Source: Desulfonispora thiosulfatigenes DSM 11270 (lineage in GTDB: Bacteria > Bacillota > Peptococcia > Peptococcales > Desulfonisporaceae). Taken from it: DNA of 64,000 nucleotides. A program made the position numbers and the translations under genes. Each line of letters begins with the position of its first letter. The first letter of the stretch is position 1. Where the stretch lies: contig NZ_FWWT01000019.1 in the NCBI RefSeq assembly GCF_900176035.1, positions 1 through 64,000 of the forward strand. Direction: 5' to 3'. Shown piece after piece: positions 8,563 to 18,802 of the stretch. The notes beneath the pieces are model-generated. The model made no database searches and was not told where the DNA came from. It was given only the letters and a program-made list of their open reading frames with translations.

Positions 8563-10095
8563 ATGAATAGTAAAGCGTTTATATCAATGCAAGGTATAAC
8601 TAAAACATTCGGTTCAGTCATAGCGAACAAAAATGTAAACTTAACTGTAAATAATGGTGAAATACATGCTTTACTAGGTGAAAATGGTGCTGGTAAAAGT
8701 ACCTTAATGAACATGCTGTCAGGGGTTTATATCCCTGATGGCGGTTCTATTTTTATTCATGGTACGAAAGTTAGTTTTACTTCACCTAAAGATTCCATAA
8801 ATGCTGGGATAGGTATGATTCACCAACATTTTAAGTTAGTAGATGTTTTAACTGCTAAAGAAAATATAATGTTAGGTCAAAAAACAGGATTTTTTCAAAA
8901 CAAGAAAAAGTTATCAGAAAGGATAATGGAATTATCGAATAAATATGGGTTAAATATTGATCCTGATAAAAAGGTATACAATATGTCAGTTGGAGAAAAA
9001 CAAACCTTAGAAATTTTAAAGGTTTTATATAGGGGTGCAAACATTTTAATTCTAGATGAGCCCACTGCTGTTCTTACACCGCAAGAAACCAAAAATCTTT
9101 TCAAAATAATGAAAAAAATGAGAGAGTCAGGTTGTGCGGTTATTTTTATAAGTCATAAAATGAATGAAGTAATGGAAGTAGCTGATAGAGTCACAGTCCT
9201 TCGAAAAGGTGAAACTATTACAACAGTAAATAAGGAAGATACTAATCCTCAAAAACTAACTGAATTAATGGTTGGAAGACCTGTTGTTTTATCAATTGAA
9301 CGAGTTATAAATGAAAATAAAAGCAAAATCCTTGAGGTAGAAAACTTAACCTGTATAGATTCGGAAAATGTAAAAAAACTAAGAGGAATTTCTTTTGATT
9401 TATATAGTGGTGAAATTTTAGGCGTTGCAGGAATTGCTGGAAGCGGTCAAAAAGAGATATGTGAGGCTATAGCAGGACTTTATCCTATTAAAGAAGGGAA
9501 AATCTTATTTAAAGGTGATGACTTAGTTGGTAAGACTCCTAGAGAGATAATTACTAAAGGTGTAAGTATGAGCTTTATTCCAGAAGATCGGTTAGGTATG
9601 GGCTTAATTCCTTCAATGGATATTGTCAGTAATTTAATTTTAAAACAATATCAAAAACAAAAAGGATTTTTAATAAATCGCAAACCTTCTGAACAAAAGG
9701 CTCATGAAATTGTTAAAAAGCTAGAAATAAAAACGCCAGGTATTAATCATCCTATTAAAGAATTATCAGGAGGAAACATTCAAAAGGTACTACTTGGCAG
9801 AGAATTAGATATAAATCCAGATTTATTAATTACAGCTTATCCTGTTAGAGGATTAGATATAAATACCTGTTATAAAATTTATGATCTTTTAAATACTGAA
9901 AAGAAAAAGGGCGTAGGAATTTTATATATAGCTGAAGATTTAGATGCTTTAATTGAATTATCTGACCGCATTATGGTGCTTTCTGGTGGAGAGATATCTG
10001 GAATTGTTGATGCTGATAAGACAACTAAGGAAGAAATAGGATTACTTATGTTAGGAGAAAAATTTACTAAGCGTGAGGGTGTTAATGTTGATTAG
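8563..10095 (+). CDS. double-domain ABC ATPase of nucleoside importer
   Basis: A 510-residue protein with two ABC modules, powering the importer from the cytoplasmic side. Module 1 has Walker A GENGAGKST (near residue 39), signature MSVGEKQ and Walker B ILILDEPT. Module 2 has a degenerate Walker A (GIAGSGQKE), signature LSGGNIQK, and a Walker B ending in ITAYPVRGLD where the usual DEPT glutamate is missing. That asymmetry is normal for YufO/NupA- and RbsA-like ATPases. ATG 8563 follows ACAGGTGATTAG. Overlaps the first permease gene by ~11 bases. Confidence 0.92.
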   Translation: MNSKAFISMQGITKTFGSVIANKNVNLTVNNGEIHALLGENGAGKSTLMNMLSGVYIPDGGSIFIHGTKVSFTSPKDSINAGIGMIHQHFKLVDVLTAKENIMLGQKTGFFQNKKKLSERIMELSNKYGLNIDPDKKVYNMSVGEKQTLEILKVLYRGANILILDEPTAVLTPQETKNLFKIMKKMRESGCAVIFISHKMNEVMEVADRVTVLRKGETITTVNKEDTNPQKLTELMVGRPVVLSIERVINENKSKILEVENLTCIDSENVKKLRGISFDLYSGEILGVAGIAGSGQKEICEAIAGLYPIKEGKILFKGDDLVGKTPREIITKGVSMSFIPEDRLGMGLIPSMDIVSNLILKQYQKQKGFLINRKPSEQKAHEIVKKLEIKTPGINHPIKELSGGNIQKVLLGRELDINPDLLITAYPVRGLDINTCYKIYDLLNTEKKKGVGILYIAEDLDALIELSDRIMVLSGGEISGIVDADKTTKEEIGLLMLGEKFTKREGVNVD

Positions 10096-11158
10096 AATTG
10101 CAAAAAGAAGTGATATGAATAAAAGAAAATATGTAACAATTCAAATAACAGCAGTTTTATTAGCATTATTAACAGCAGCGATTTTTATTGTTTTGTTAGG
10201 TCATAATCCACTAGAAGTATATTCATCTATGCTAAAAGGTGCGTTTGGGTCATCTTATAGATTTAAGGAAACTGTAATAAAAGCTATCCCTCTTGTAATT
10301 ACTTCATTAGGAATAGGTATTGCTTTTAAAATGAAATTTTGGAATATTGGTGCAGAAGGTCAAATTATTATGGGTGCATTTTTAGCTAGTTGGGTAGGAC
10401 TTAGTTTTCCAGATTTACCAAAGTTAGTTTTATTATTATTGATGTTTATTGGTGGATTTATTGGTGGCGGAATGTGGGCTTTAATACCTGCCTTTTTAAA
10501 GGCAAAATGGGAAACAAATGAAACCATTGTTACTCTAATGATGAATTATATAGCTTTAAAATGGATAACTTATTTACAATTTGGGCCTTGGAAAGATCCT
10601 AAAGCAATGGGATTTCCTAAAATACCGTATTTCTCTGATAATGGGATATTACCTGATTTTTTTGGAGTTCATTTGGGCTGGGTAATCACATTAGTCCTAG
10701 TAGTTTTGGTATATATTTTCATGAATCATAGTAAAAAGGGTTATGAGATAGCTGTTTTAGGAGAAAGTGAAAATACAGCTAGATATGCTGGGATTTCAGT
10801 TCCAAAGACAATTATTTTAGCTTTAATTTTAAGTGGTGGATTAAGTGGTATAACTGGATTTATTCAAGTATCTGGAGTAAGCAATAATTTGTCGATTCAA
10901 ATTGCAGGTGGTGTTGGTTACACAGCAATAATAACTACTTGGCTTGCTGGACTTAGTGCTCCCGTGATATTAGTTGTTTCTTTTTTATTTGCAGTCCTTA
11001 TTCAAGGAGGAGCTTTTATTCAAACTGCATTTGGAATACCAGAAGCTGCCGCTAGTATGCTACAAGGTATTATTTTATTTTTTGTTTTAGGTAGTGAGTT
11101 TTTTGTAAGATATAAGGTTATATATGATCATAAACAAGCGGAAAATAAGGGGGTATAA
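10085..11158 (+). CDS. nucleoside ABC importer permease 1
   Basis: About 357 residues with many hydrophobic segments, a BPD_transp_2-type permease (YufP/NupB-like). The central NIGAEGQIIMGA and ETNETIVTLMMNYIA segments are typical. I choose ATG 10085 (MLIRIAKR); an upstream GTG is possible but lies further into the ATPase gene. It overlaps the ATPase stop, which implies translational coupling. Confidence 0.9.
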   Translation: MLIRIAKRSDMNKRKYVTIQITAVLLALLTAAIFIVLLGHNPLEVYSSMLKGAFGSSYRFKETVIKAIPLVITSLGIGIAFKMKFWNIGAEGQIIMGAFLASWVGLSFPDLPKLVLLLLMFIGGFIGGGMWALIPAFLKAKWETNETIVTLMMNYIALKWITYLQFGPWKDPKAMGFPKIPYFSDNGILPDFFGVHLGWVITLVLVVLVYIFMNHSKKGYEIAVLGESENTARYAGISVPKTIILALILSGGLSGITGFIQVSGVSNNLSIQIAGGVGYTAIITTWLAGLSAPVILVVSFLFAVLIQGGAFIQTAFGIPEAAASMLQGIILFFVLGSEFFVRYKVIYDHKQAENKGV

Positions 11159-11160
11159 TC

Positions 11161-12096
11161 ATGGAACTAATAATTTCCTTTTTAGCAAGATCAATAGTTG
11201 CAGGTACCCCATTGTTATTTGCAACACTTGGTGAAATATTTACGGAAAGAGCGGGACACTTAAACCTTGGAGTAGAAGGTATGATGCTAATGGGAGCAGT
11301 AGTTGGCTTTCAAGTAGGACTTGTAACCCAAAGTCCACTTCTTGCTATTTTAGCGGCCATGATAGCTGGAGCGTTTGGAGCATTGATATATGCCTTCTTA
11401 ACAGTAACTTTACGTGCAAATCAAGTCGTTTCAGGTCTAGCTTTAACTATTTTTGGGACAGGCTTTTCAGGATTTTTAGGAAGTAACTTAATTGGTGAAA
11501 TAGCACCAGATAGTATTAAAGTATTTTTTAGCCCTCTTGCCCTTCCTATTCTTTCTAAGATACCAGTCATTGGTCCTATATTCTTTAATCACGATCCTTT
11601 TGTCTACTTGGGATATTTAAGTACAGTTTTATTAGGGATTTATCTTTATAAAACAAGAGTAGGTTTAAATTTACGTGCTGTGGGAGAAAATCCAGCTGCT
11701 GCAGATTCAGCTAGTATAAATGTAAGTAAGTATAAATATTTTCATATTTTACTAGGTGGAGCCTTTGCAGGATTAGGTGGAGCTTATTTATCTTTAGTAT
11801 ATGTACCTGCGTGGCAAGAATATATTACAGCAGGGAGAGGCTGGATAGCTGTAGCTTTAGTTATTTTTGCCGTTTGGAATCCGTATAAAGCAATAGCAGG
11901 AGCTTATCTCTTTGGTGGTTTAGACATAATTGGTTTTCGTATTCAAGGATCAGGAATTATCATATCCCAATATTTTATCGACATGCTTCCATATTTAGTA
12001 ACAATTATTGTGTTAGTTTTCGTTTCTATGCGCAAACTAAAAGAAAATGCGCCACCTAAAGGTCTTGGTAATCCTTACTTTAGAGAAGAAAGATAA
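11161..12096 (+). CDS. nucleoside ABC importer permease 2
   Basis: A 311-residue membrane protein, the second BPD_transp_2 permease (YufQ/NupC-like). It begins with hydrophobic helices and contains LNLGVEGMMLMGA and LRAVGENPAAADSASI, the cytoplasmic coupling segment. The start is ATG 11161, two bases after the first permease's stop, with AAGGGGG upstream. It is the last gene of the BMP importer operon. The next gene has its own promoter at ~12147. Confidence 0.9.
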   Translation: MELIISFLARSIVAGTPLLFATLGEIFTERAGHLNLGVEGMMLMGAVVGFQVGLVTQSPLLAILAAMIAGAFGALIYAFLTVTLRANQVVSGLALTIFGTGFSGFLGSNLIGEIAPDSIKVFFSPLALPILSKIPVIGPIFFNHDPFVYLGYLSTVLLGIYLYKTRVGLNLRAVGENPAAADSASINVSKYKYFHILLGGAFAGLGGAYLSLVYVPAWQEYITAGRGWIAVALVIFAVWNPYKAIAGAYLFGGLDIIGFRIQGSGIIISQYFIDMLPYLVTIIVLVFVSMRKLKENAPPKGLGNPYFREER

Positions 12097-12129
12097 GTAA
12101 AACATGAATTATAAAAGGTTTTATTTGAA

Positions 12130-12230
12130 AATCGTTCGTTAAAATATTGACTTAAACTAGTTTTTTATGCTAATATTCATATATCAAGCAGGGAACATCA
12201 TAGGTAGTTCCCGAACATTAGATAAGGCAT
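12130..12230 (+). promoter_or_regulatory. promoter, PurBox-like sites and hairpin upstream of pbuG/pur genes
   Basis: TTGACT (12147-12152) and TAATAT (12171-12176) are spaced by 18 bases. ATCGTTCGTT lies just before the -35, and CCCGAACATTAG lies ~35 bases after the -10. CCGAACATT matches the Firmicutes PurBox core well. In the leader, GGGAAC pairs with GTTCCC around a 10-base loop. The site pair flanks the promoter, as expected for PurR control. I did not recognise a purine, ZTP or PRPP riboswitch here. Confidence 0.5.
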
Positions 12231-12249
12231 AATTTGGAGGTCAGAGTAA

Positions 12250-13596
12250 ATGTTTGAGAATTTATTTAAATTAAGAGAAAATGGAACAAATGTTAGAACA
12301 GAAATAGTTGCAGGTTTAACTACATTTATGACAATGGCATATATTATCGCAGTTAATCCTCAAATTTTAGGTGAAGCTGGGATGCCAACTGGTTCTGTTT
12401 TTGTGGCTACTTGTTTATCAGCAGCAATAGGATGTTTTTTAATGGGGCTTTTAGCAAACTACCCCTTTGCATTAGCTCCTGGTATGGGGTTAAATGCTTT
12501 CTTTACTTACTATGTAGTTATGCAAATGGGACTGTCATGGCAAGGAGCCTTAGCGGCAGTATTTATATCTGGAATCATTTTCATTATATTAACGGTTACA
12601 AAAGCAAGAGAAGCAATTGTTAATTCTATTCCTTTAACTTTAAAGTATGCAGTTAGTGTTGGTATAGGACTATTTATTGCTTTAATTGGTTTTAAAAATG
12701 CTGGTATTATTATTCATAATCCTTCAACAGGGTCATTAGGATTAATAACTGGTGAATATTTTACTGATGAAGCATTAAGACAGCTATTACCATTTGGAAC
12801 TAGTCCTGAAAGCATTTTGTTAGCTGTTATTGGATTAGTAGTTACAAGTATTTTAGTGGTTAAAAAGGTACGTGGATCTTTACTTTGGGGGATTTTATTA
12901 ACTACAGTAATCGGAATTCCGTTAGGAGTTGTGAATCTAGGGGCAGGATTTTCGCCAATTAGTATGCCACCAAGTCTTAGTGGGACCTTTTTAGCTTTAG
13001 ATTTTAAAGAAGTATTTAGCTATGGATTAATTCCAGTTATTTTTGCTTTTACTTTTGTGGACTTATTTGACACGATTGGCACCTTGATCGGTGTTTCAAG
13101 TAAAGCAGGGTTTTTAGATGAAAAAGGAGAACTACCTAAGGCAAACAAGGCTTTATTTGCTGACTCTATTGCAACCTTATTTGGAGCAGTACTTGGTACA
13201 AGTACTACTACTACCTTTGTTGAAAGTGCTTCAGGGGTAGCTGAAGGTGGACGTACTGGTTTAACCGCTATTACCACAGGAGTATTATTCTTATTAACTC
13301 TTTTCTTTGCTCCATTAGTTGGAATTATTCCTGCTGCTGCAACTGCTCCAATTTTAATAATTGTTGGTATTTTTATGATGGAACCTGTTACTAAAATTGA
13401 TTTTAGTGATTATGTCGAAGCTATTCCAGCTTTCTTTACTATCTTCATGATGCCACTTGCATATAGCATTGCTGAAGGTATTGTTTTTGGTGTTTTAGCT
13501 TTTGTCATTTTAAGAGTATCTGTAGGAAAAATTAAAGAAGTTAGTTTAACGATGTGGATTTTATTCCTTTTATTTATAATAAGATTCTTTGTATAA
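12250..13596 (+). CDS. pbuG: NCS2-family guanine/hypoxanthine permease (PbuG/AzgA type)
   Basis: A 448-residue membrane protein with 12 or more hydrophobic segments, importing purine bases with protons. The N-terminus ENGTNVRTEIVAGLTTFMT, the NPQILGEAGMP loop, APGMGLNAFF, and TFVDLFDTIGTLIG near residue 272 are hallmarks of the AzgA/PbuG branch. Start ATG 12250 follows TTTGGAGGTC. It is the first gene of the transcript that leads into purE, 25 bases downstream. It is transcribed from a promoter flanked by PurBox-like sequences, so import and synthesis may be co-regulated. Confidence 0.9.
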   Translation: MFENLFKLRENGTNVRTEIVAGLTTFMTMAYIIAVNPQILGEAGMPTGSVFVATCLSAAIGCFLMGLLANYPFALAPGMGLNAFFTYYVVMQMGLSWQGALAAVFISGIIFIILTVTKAREAIVNSIPLTLKYAVSVGIGLFIALIGFKNAGIIIHNPSTGSLGLITGEYFTDEALRQLLPFGTSPESILLAVIGLVVTSILVVKKVRGSLLWGILLTTVIGIPLGVVNLGAGFSPISMPPSLSGTFLALDFKEVFSYGLIPVIFAFTFVDLFDTIGTLIGVSSKAGFLDEKGELPKANKALFADSIATLFGAVLGTSTTTTFVESASGVAEGGRTGLTAITTGVLFLLTLFFAPLVGIIPAAATAPILIIVGIFMMEPVTKIDFSDYVEAIPAFFTIFMMPLAYSIAEGIVFGVLAFVILRVSVGKIKEVSLTMWILFLLFIIRFFV

Positions 13597-13620
13597 AATT
13601 AGATTAAGGAGTGATATAAA

Positions 13621-14121
13621 ATGGCAAAAAATTTAGTCGGAATTGTAATGGGTAGTGACTCAGATTTAAAGATTATGAAGCCATGTATTGAAATTTTAAA
13701 AGAATTTAACATACCTTATGAGGTAATTGTGGCTTCAGCTCATCGCACACCACATAGAGCATTATCTTATGCTGAAACTGCTGATGAAAGAGGATTAGAA
13801 ATTATAATTGCTGGTGCTGGAGCAGCTGCACATTTAGCGGGTGTACTAGCTAGTGTAACTACTTTACCTGTCGTAGCTGTGCCAATTAACTCAACTCCTT
13901 TACAAGGATTAGATGCACTTTATGCAATGGTGCAAATGCCTTCAGGTGTTCCTGTGGCTACAATGGCTATTAATGGTGCAAAAAATGCAGCATTATTTGC
14001 TATGCAAATCTTAGCTGGTAAATATCCTGAGTATAAAAAGTTACTAAAGTCATATAAAACTCAAATGAGTGTTGAAGTAGAATTAAAAGATAAAAAGGTA
14101 GCAGAAGAACTAAGTAAATAA
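13621..14121 (+). CDS. purE: N5-carboxyaminoimidazole ribonucleotide mutase (class I PurE)
   Basis: A 166-residue enzyme moving the carboxyl group of N5-CAIR to give CAIR in purine synthesis. GSDSD near residue 12, the catalytic SAHRTP near residue 41, and [11 protein letters not shown] near residue 70 are visible. The last motif follows the class I form, which needs PurK to make N5-CAIR. No purK lies in this window. ATG 13621 follows AAGGAGTG. A hairpin terminator follows, so purE is partly separated from the other pur genes. Confidence 0.95.
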   Translation: MAKNLVGIVMGSDSDLKIMKPCIEILKEFNIPYEVIVASAHRTPHRALSYAETADERGLEIIIAGAGAAAHLAGVLASVTTLPVVAVPINSTPLQGLDALYAMVQMPSGVPVATMAINGAKNAALFAMQILAGKYPEYKKLLKSYKTQMSVEVELKDKKVAEELSK

Positions 14122-14126
14122 AAACA

Positions 14127-14175
14127 TAGCCCATGTTGTGAATTTTTCTAAGTTCATGCTGGGCTTCTTTTATAC
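14127..14175 (+). terminator. hairpin between purE and purS
   Basis: AGCCCATG...TGCTGGGCT forms a long imperfect stem, followed by TCTTTTAT. It may end the pbuG-purE transcript or attenuate the remaining pur operon. Confidence 0.7.
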
Positions 14176-14226
14176 TTAGTATAAAATTTTGAATTAATTT
14201 TGAAAATAATGAGGAGGTAGAAATTT

Positions 14227-14475
14227 ATGTTTAAAGCGTTAATTCATATTACTTTAAAAGAGAGTATCTTAGATCCACAAGGGAGTGCAGTAAAAAAGGG
14301 TTTAGAATCTTTAGGTTTTTCTGATGTAACAGATGTTAGGGTAGGAAAATATTTAGAAATATCCCTGGAAGCTAGTGGAAAATCTGAAGCAGAAAATAAG
14401 GTATTAGAAATGTGTAAAAAACTTTTAGCCAATCCTGTAATTGAAAACTATGAATACGAATTGGTGGAGGGTTAA
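14227..14475 (+). CDS. purS: phosphoribosylformylglycinamidine synthase subunit PurS
   Basis: An 82-residue small subunit that bridges PurQ and PurL in the three-part FGAM synthase. The family features [20 protein letters not shown] and [10 protein letters not shown] are clear. ATG 14227 follows GAGGAGGTAG. It is the first gene of a compact operon purS-Q-L-F-M-N-H-D where neighbours overlap or nearly touch. Its own promoter is not obvious in the ~50 bases after the hairpin. Confidence 0.95.
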   Translation: MFKALIHITLKESILDPQGSAVKKGLESLGFSDVTDVRVGKYLEISLEASGKSEAENKVLEMCKKLLANPVIENYEYELVEG

Positions 14476-14476
14476 A

Positions 14477-15190
14477 ATGAATTTTGCTGTAGTAGTTTTT
14501 CCCGGTTCTAATTGTGATGCTGACTGTTTTCATGTTATTAAAAATGTGTTACATGAAGAGGTAGAATATGTGTGGCATAATGAAAAAAAATTACCTAAAC
14601 AATATGATTGTATAATCCTACCAGGTGGGTTTTCTTATGGTGATTATTTAAGAACAGGAGCAATTGCTCGTCTATCTCCAATTATGGAAGAAGTTAAAAA
14701 ATTTGCAAATAACGGTGGTTTAGTATTAGGAATATGTAATGGCTTTCAAATTTTAACGGAAGCAGGTTTATTGCCAGGCGCTTTAGTAAGAAATAAAAAC
14801 TTAAAATTCATATGTAAAGATTCGTATTTAAAAATAGAAAATAATAAAACAATATTTACAAACATGTACAATTTGGATCAGGTTATAAAAGTACCAGTAG
14901 CCCATGGAGAAGGAAATTTTGTATGTAGTGAAGATACTTTAGCTGAATTAAAGAAAAATGGTCAAATTGTCTTTAAATATAGTTCGCCAAATGGTGAAGT
15001 AACTGAAGAGGAAAATTTCAATGGTTCGCTAGAAAGTATTGCCGGCATAATCAATAAAGAAGGTAATATTCTGGGTATGATGCCACACCCAGAAAGATGC
15101 TCAGAAAATATTTTAGGAAATGATGCGGGTAAGTTATTATTTGCTTCAATTGTAAAAGCTTTTAAGGGAGGTACTTTAAGTGGAAACTAA
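14477..15190 (+). CDS. purQ: phosphoribosylformylglycinamidine synthase subunit PurQ
   Basis: The 237-residue glutaminase subunit, a class I amidotransferase supplying ammonia to PurL. The start is ATG 14477 ([14 protein letters not shown]), one base after purS and behind GGTGGAGG; the upstream in-frame ATG inside purS is not preceded by a ribosome site. Nucleophile motif GICNGFQ near residue 87 and the final MMPHPER carry the catalytic Cys and His. It overlaps purL by 11 bases. Confidence 0.96.
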   Translation: MNFAVVVFPGSNCDADCFHVIKNVLHEEVEYVWHNEKKLPKQYDCIILPGGFSYGDYLRTGAIARLSPIMEEVKKFANNGGLVLGICNGFQILTEAGLLPGALVRNKNLKFICKDSYLKIENNKTIFTNMYNLDQVIKVPVAHGEGNFVCSEDTLAELKKNGQIVFKYSSPNGEVTEEENFNGSLESIAGIINKEGNILGMMPHPERCSENILGNDAGKLLFASIVKAFKGGTLSGN

Positions 15191-17378
15191 AATATGGCAA
15201 CAAGTAGGGCTTACTGATTATGAATATGGATTAATTACAGATTTACTAGGAAGAGAGCCTAATAATGTTGAATTAGAAGTTTTTGGAGTTATGTGGTCAG
15301 AACATTGTAGTTATAAAAACTCTCGACCAGTACTTAAAAACTTTCCAACTAAAGGGCCTCAAGTCCTACAAGGACCTGGAGAAAATGCTGGCGTAGTAGA
15401 TATAGGCGATAGCTTAGGAATAGCCTTTAAAATAGAAAGTCATAATCATCCTTCAGCAGTTGAACCATATCAAGGGTCAGCCACGGCAGTAGGTGGAATA
15501 ATTAGAGATATCTTTACCATGGGAGCTAGACCAATCGCCCTTTTAGATTCTTTAAGATTTGGATCTTTAAGTAGTGCTAAATCCCGTTATTTATTTAATG
15601 GAGTGGTAGAAGGAATAGGTGGATATGGTAATTGCATCGGTATTCCAACCGTAGGAGGAGAAACATATTTTCATCCATCTTATGAGGATAATCCGATAGT
15701 TAATGCAATGTGCGTAGGTTTAGTAGAACATAAAGATTTAGCTAAAGGTATAGCAACAGGAGTAGGAAACCCTGTAATGGTAGTTGGTGCAAAAACAGGC
15801 AGAGACGGTATTCGTGGAGCAAGTTTTGCTTCTGAAGAGTTAGGTGAAGACACAGAAGAAAAACGTCCAGCTGTACAAGTTGGAGATCCATTTATGGAAA
15901 AATTACTTCTAGAAGCTTGTTTAGAATTAATTAAAACAGGTAACGTTGTAGGCATGCAAGATATGGGTGCAGCAGGACTTACTTCATCTTCTTGTGAAAT
16001 GGCTTCTAAAGGAGATAGTGGAATTGAAATAGATGTAGCCTTAGTACCAAGACGAGAAGAAGGCATGACACCTGATGAAGTCTTAATTTCAGAGTCTCAA
16101 GAAAGAATGTTAGTTGTTCCTAAAAAAGGAAAAGAAGATGATGTAAAAAGGATTTTTGATAAATGGGGCTTAGATGCTGTTGTAGTAGGACGTGTTACAG
16201 ATGATGGCATTTGGAGAATAAAAGAAAATGATAAGGTAGTAGCTGAAATTCCTGCTAAAGCTTTAACTGAGATGTGTCCAATGTATAATCGTGAAGGTAA
16301 AGAACCTGATTATATTAAGGATGTGCAAAATTGCAATTTACAGGACTTAAATGAACCAGAAAACTATAATAAGATATTTATCGATCTTTTAGGCAGAGAA
16401 ACAATTGCAAGTAAAGAATGGGTATATGAACAATATGATCATATGGTAGGAGTAAATACAATTGTAAGACCAGGCTCTGATGCAGCTGTTGTAAGAATAA
16501 AAGGGACCAAAAAGGCCGTTGCTTTAAGTACGGATTGCAATTCTCGTTATGTGTATTTAAACCCATATTTAGGTGGAAAAATTGCTGTTAGTGAGGCAGC
16601 TAGAAATGTAGTATGTTCTGGGGCTAAACCACTTGGCGCAACAAATTGTTTGAATTTTGGTAACCCAGAAAAACCTGAAGTATTTTGGCAATTCAAGGAA
16701 TCAGTTAATGGTATGAGTGAAGCTTGTGCTAAATTAGATACACCTATTACAGGTGGAAATGTAAGTTTATACAATGAAACTAAAGGTGAATCAGTATTTC
16801 CAACGCCAGTAATTGGCATGGTAGGTTTACTGAAAAATGTGGACAAGGCCTGCACCTTAGGTTTTAAAAAAGAAGGAGATGTAATTCTTCTTTTAGGGGA
16901 AAACAAAGATGAACTTGGTGGATCAGAGTTTTTAGCAATGTTCCATGGATTAGAGGCAGGTATGCCACCTAGTTTAGATTTAGATAGAGAAAAAGATTTG
17001 CAAAACTGTACTTTACAGTTAATTGAAAGTGGTTTAGTAAATTCAGCTCATGATACAAGTGAAGGTGGACTTAGTATTGCGTTAGCAGAGTGTGCTATGG
17101 CAACTAATTTAGGAGCAGAAATTAATATAGATAGCAATATAAGACCAAGTGCATTATTGTTTGGTGAAACTCAATCTAGAATTATTATTAGTGTTAACCC
17201 AAAAAATGTAGAGTTAATTAAAGATATTGCCAATGGATTTAACTTACCTGTGAGTACCCTTGGAGTAGTAAAGGGTGATTCTTTAAAGATTAAAGGAAAT
17301 AATTTCGAATTAGATGCTAAGTTAAACGATATGATAGAAAAATATAAGGGGGCAATACCGTGTTTGATGAACGATTAG
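15180..17378 (+). CDS. purL: phosphoribosylformylglycinamidine synthase subunit PurL
   Basis: The 732-residue synthetase subunit converting FGAR, ATP and ammonia to FGAM. The short (PurL, not fused) length matches the PurS/PurQ partners. [10 protein letters not shown] near residue 38, [10 protein letters not shown] near residue 83 (catalytic His) and GVGGIIRD-like glycine-rich loops are present. The start is GTG 15180 with GGGAGG at 15166. It overlaps both purQ and purF, so translation of these three genes is likely coupled. Confidence 0.97.
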   Translation: METKIWQQVGLTDYEYGLITDLLGREPNNVELEVFGVMWSEHCSYKNSRPVLKNFPTKGPQVLQGPGENAGVVDIGDSLGIAFKIESHNHPSAVEPYQGSATAVGGIIRDIFTMGARPIALLDSLRFGSLSSAKSRYLFNGVVEGIGGYGNCIGIPTVGGETYFHPSYEDNPIVNAMCVGLVEHKDLAKGIATGVGNPVMVVGAKTGRDGIRGASFASEELGEDTEEKRPAVQVGDPFMEKLLLEACLELIKTGNVVGMQDMGAAGLTSSSCEMASKGDSGIEIDVALVPRREEGMTPDEVLISESQERMLVVPKKGKEDDVKRIFDKWGLDAVVVGRVTDDGIWRIKENDKVVAEIPAKALTEMCPMYNREGKEPDYIKDVQNCNLQDLNEPENYNKIFIDLLGRETIASKEWVYEQYDHMVGVNTIVRPGSDAAVVRIKGTKKAVALSTDCNSRYVYLNPYLGGKIAVSEAARNVVCSGAKPLGATNCLNFGNPEKPEVFWQFKESVNGMSEACAKLDTPITGGNVSLYNETKGESVFPTPVIGMVGLLKNVDKACTLGFKKEGDVILLLGENKDELGGSEFLAMFHGLEAGMPPSLDLDREKDLQNCTLQLIESGLVNSAHDTSEGGLSIALAECAMATNLGAEINIDSNIRPSALLFGETQSRIIISVNPKNVELIKDIANGFNLPVSTLGVVKGDSLKIKGNNFELDAKLNDMIEKYKGAIPCLMND

Positions 17379-18802
17379 ACAAAATGGAAGAAGAATGCGG
17401 TGTCTTTGGCATCTATGGTCCAGGAAATGATGTTGCTAGTTTAACTTACTATGGACTCTTTGCACTTCAGCATAGAGGCCAAGAAAGTGCCGGAATTGCT
17501 GTAACAAATGGAAATCATATTAAAATTCATAAAAATGTAGGGCTAGTTACTGAAGTTTTTTCTGAGGAAGATTTAAAAAAACTTAAAGGTGATATAGCAA
17601 TAGGACATGTACAGTACTCTACTACAGGTATAACTTCAGCTTTAGATGCCCAACCAATAGTTTGTAGTTATTTACAAGGAAATATTGCTCTTGCACATAA
17701 TGGTAGTTTAACTAATGCCAAGGAGCTTAGAAATAAACTTGCAAATAATGGATCTGTCTTTCAATCTAGTACTGATTCGGAAGTGTTTGTTAATTTAATA
17801 GCACATTATGGGCAAAATCCTATTGAAGAATCTTTAATGAAATGCATGATTGATGTTAAAGGATCTTATTCTTTAGTAGTTATGACAGAAAATAAACTTT
17901 TAGGAGTGCGTGACCCTTATGGTAATCGTCCTCTTTGTATCGGTAAAATTGGAGACGGTAGTTATGTACTTGCCTCTGAAAGTTGTGCTTTAGATACAGT
18001 AGATGCAGAATTTGTTCGTGATGTTGATCCAGGTGAAATAGTTGTTATTGATAAAAATGGGATTAATAGTATGCGTATTTTACCTAAAGGTAAAAAGGCA
18101 CTATGTATATTTGAATATATATATTTTGCTCGTCCTGATAGTACGATTGATGGGATAAATGTAAATTATGCTCGTTATTTAATGGGATGTGAATTAGCTA
18201 AAGAAAGTCCTATTGATGTTGATGTAGTTGTACCCGTGCCTGATTCAGGAAATGCTTCAGGAATTGGCTATGCTGAAACTGCTAAACTTCATTTTTCCCA
18301 AGGAATCTTAAAAAATAGATATGTAGCGAGAACATTTATTAAACCTACTCAAGCTTTAAGGGAAATAAGTGTGCGCTTAAAGTTAAATCCAATCAAAAGA
18401 ATACTTGAAGGGAAAAGGGTAGCTGTAGTTGATGATTCAATTGTTCGTGGTACTACTAGTAAAAAATTAGTAGAAATTTTACGTAAAAATGGTGCTAAAG
18501 AAGTACATTTATTAATTAGCTCACCACCGGTAAAATTTCCTTGCTACTATGGTATCGATACATCAGAAAGAACAGAATTAATAGCTGCTCTTAAACCTTT
18601 AAAAGAAATCGAAAAATACATTGGTGCTGATAGTTTACATTATTTAAGTCAAGAAGGTTTATATAAGGCAGTAGGTAAAAGTAAAGGCTTTTGTAGTGCT
18701 TGCTTAGATGGTAATTATCCTATACCGATCCCTTCTGGTGAAGGTTTAGGAAAAAACTGTCTAGAAATGTCAAATGATAAGGTGGGAAATCATGCAAAAT
18801 AA
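17360..18802 (+). CDS. purF: amidophosphoribosyltransferase, [4Fe-4S] type with propeptide
   Basis: The first committed step of purine synthesis: PRPP plus glutamine gives phosphoribosylamine. The 480-residue precursor starts at GTG 17360 (AAGGGGG upstream). Cys13, after a 12-residue propeptide, is the expected N-terminal nucleophile once cleaved. The PRPP site [14 protein letters not shown] is at residues 354-367. Cys249, Cys395, Cys445 and Cys448 match the iron-sulfur ligands of the B. subtilis enzyme, which make it oxygen-sensitive. It overlaps purL and purM. Confidence 0.97.
   Translation: MFDERLDKMEEECGVFGIYGPGNDVASLTYYGLFALQHRGQESAGIAVTNGNHIKIHKNVGLVTEVFSEEDLKKLKGDIAIGHVQYSTTGITSALDAQPIVCSYLQGNIALAHNGSLTNAKELRNKLANNGSVFQSSTDSEVFVNLIAHYGQNPIEESLMKCMIDVKGSYSLVVMTENKLLGVRDPYGNRPLCIGKIGDGSYVLASESCALDTVDAEFVRDVDPGEIVVIDKNGINSMRILPKGKKALCIFEYIYFARPDSTIDGINVNYARYLMGCELAKESPIDVDVVVPVPDSGNASGIGYAETAKLHFSQGILKNRYVARTFIKPTQALREISVRLKLNPIKRILEGKRVAVVDDSIVRGTTSKKLVEILRKNGAKEVHLLISSPPVKFPCYYGIDTSERTELIAALKPLKEIEKYIGADSLHYLSQEGLYKAVGKSKGFCSACLDGNYPIPIPSGEGLGKNCLEMSNDKVGNHAK

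Noticed and set aside
12183-12240. ZTP, PRPP or purine riboswitch in the pbuG leader
   Set aside because: The conserved cores of these classes (for example GCCGCCTGGGC or ACCGTAAA) are absent.
15680-16066. Minus-strand frame inside purL
   Set aside because: Antisense shadow of a highly conserved gene, with Ser/Pro/Thr-rich composition typical of such shadows.
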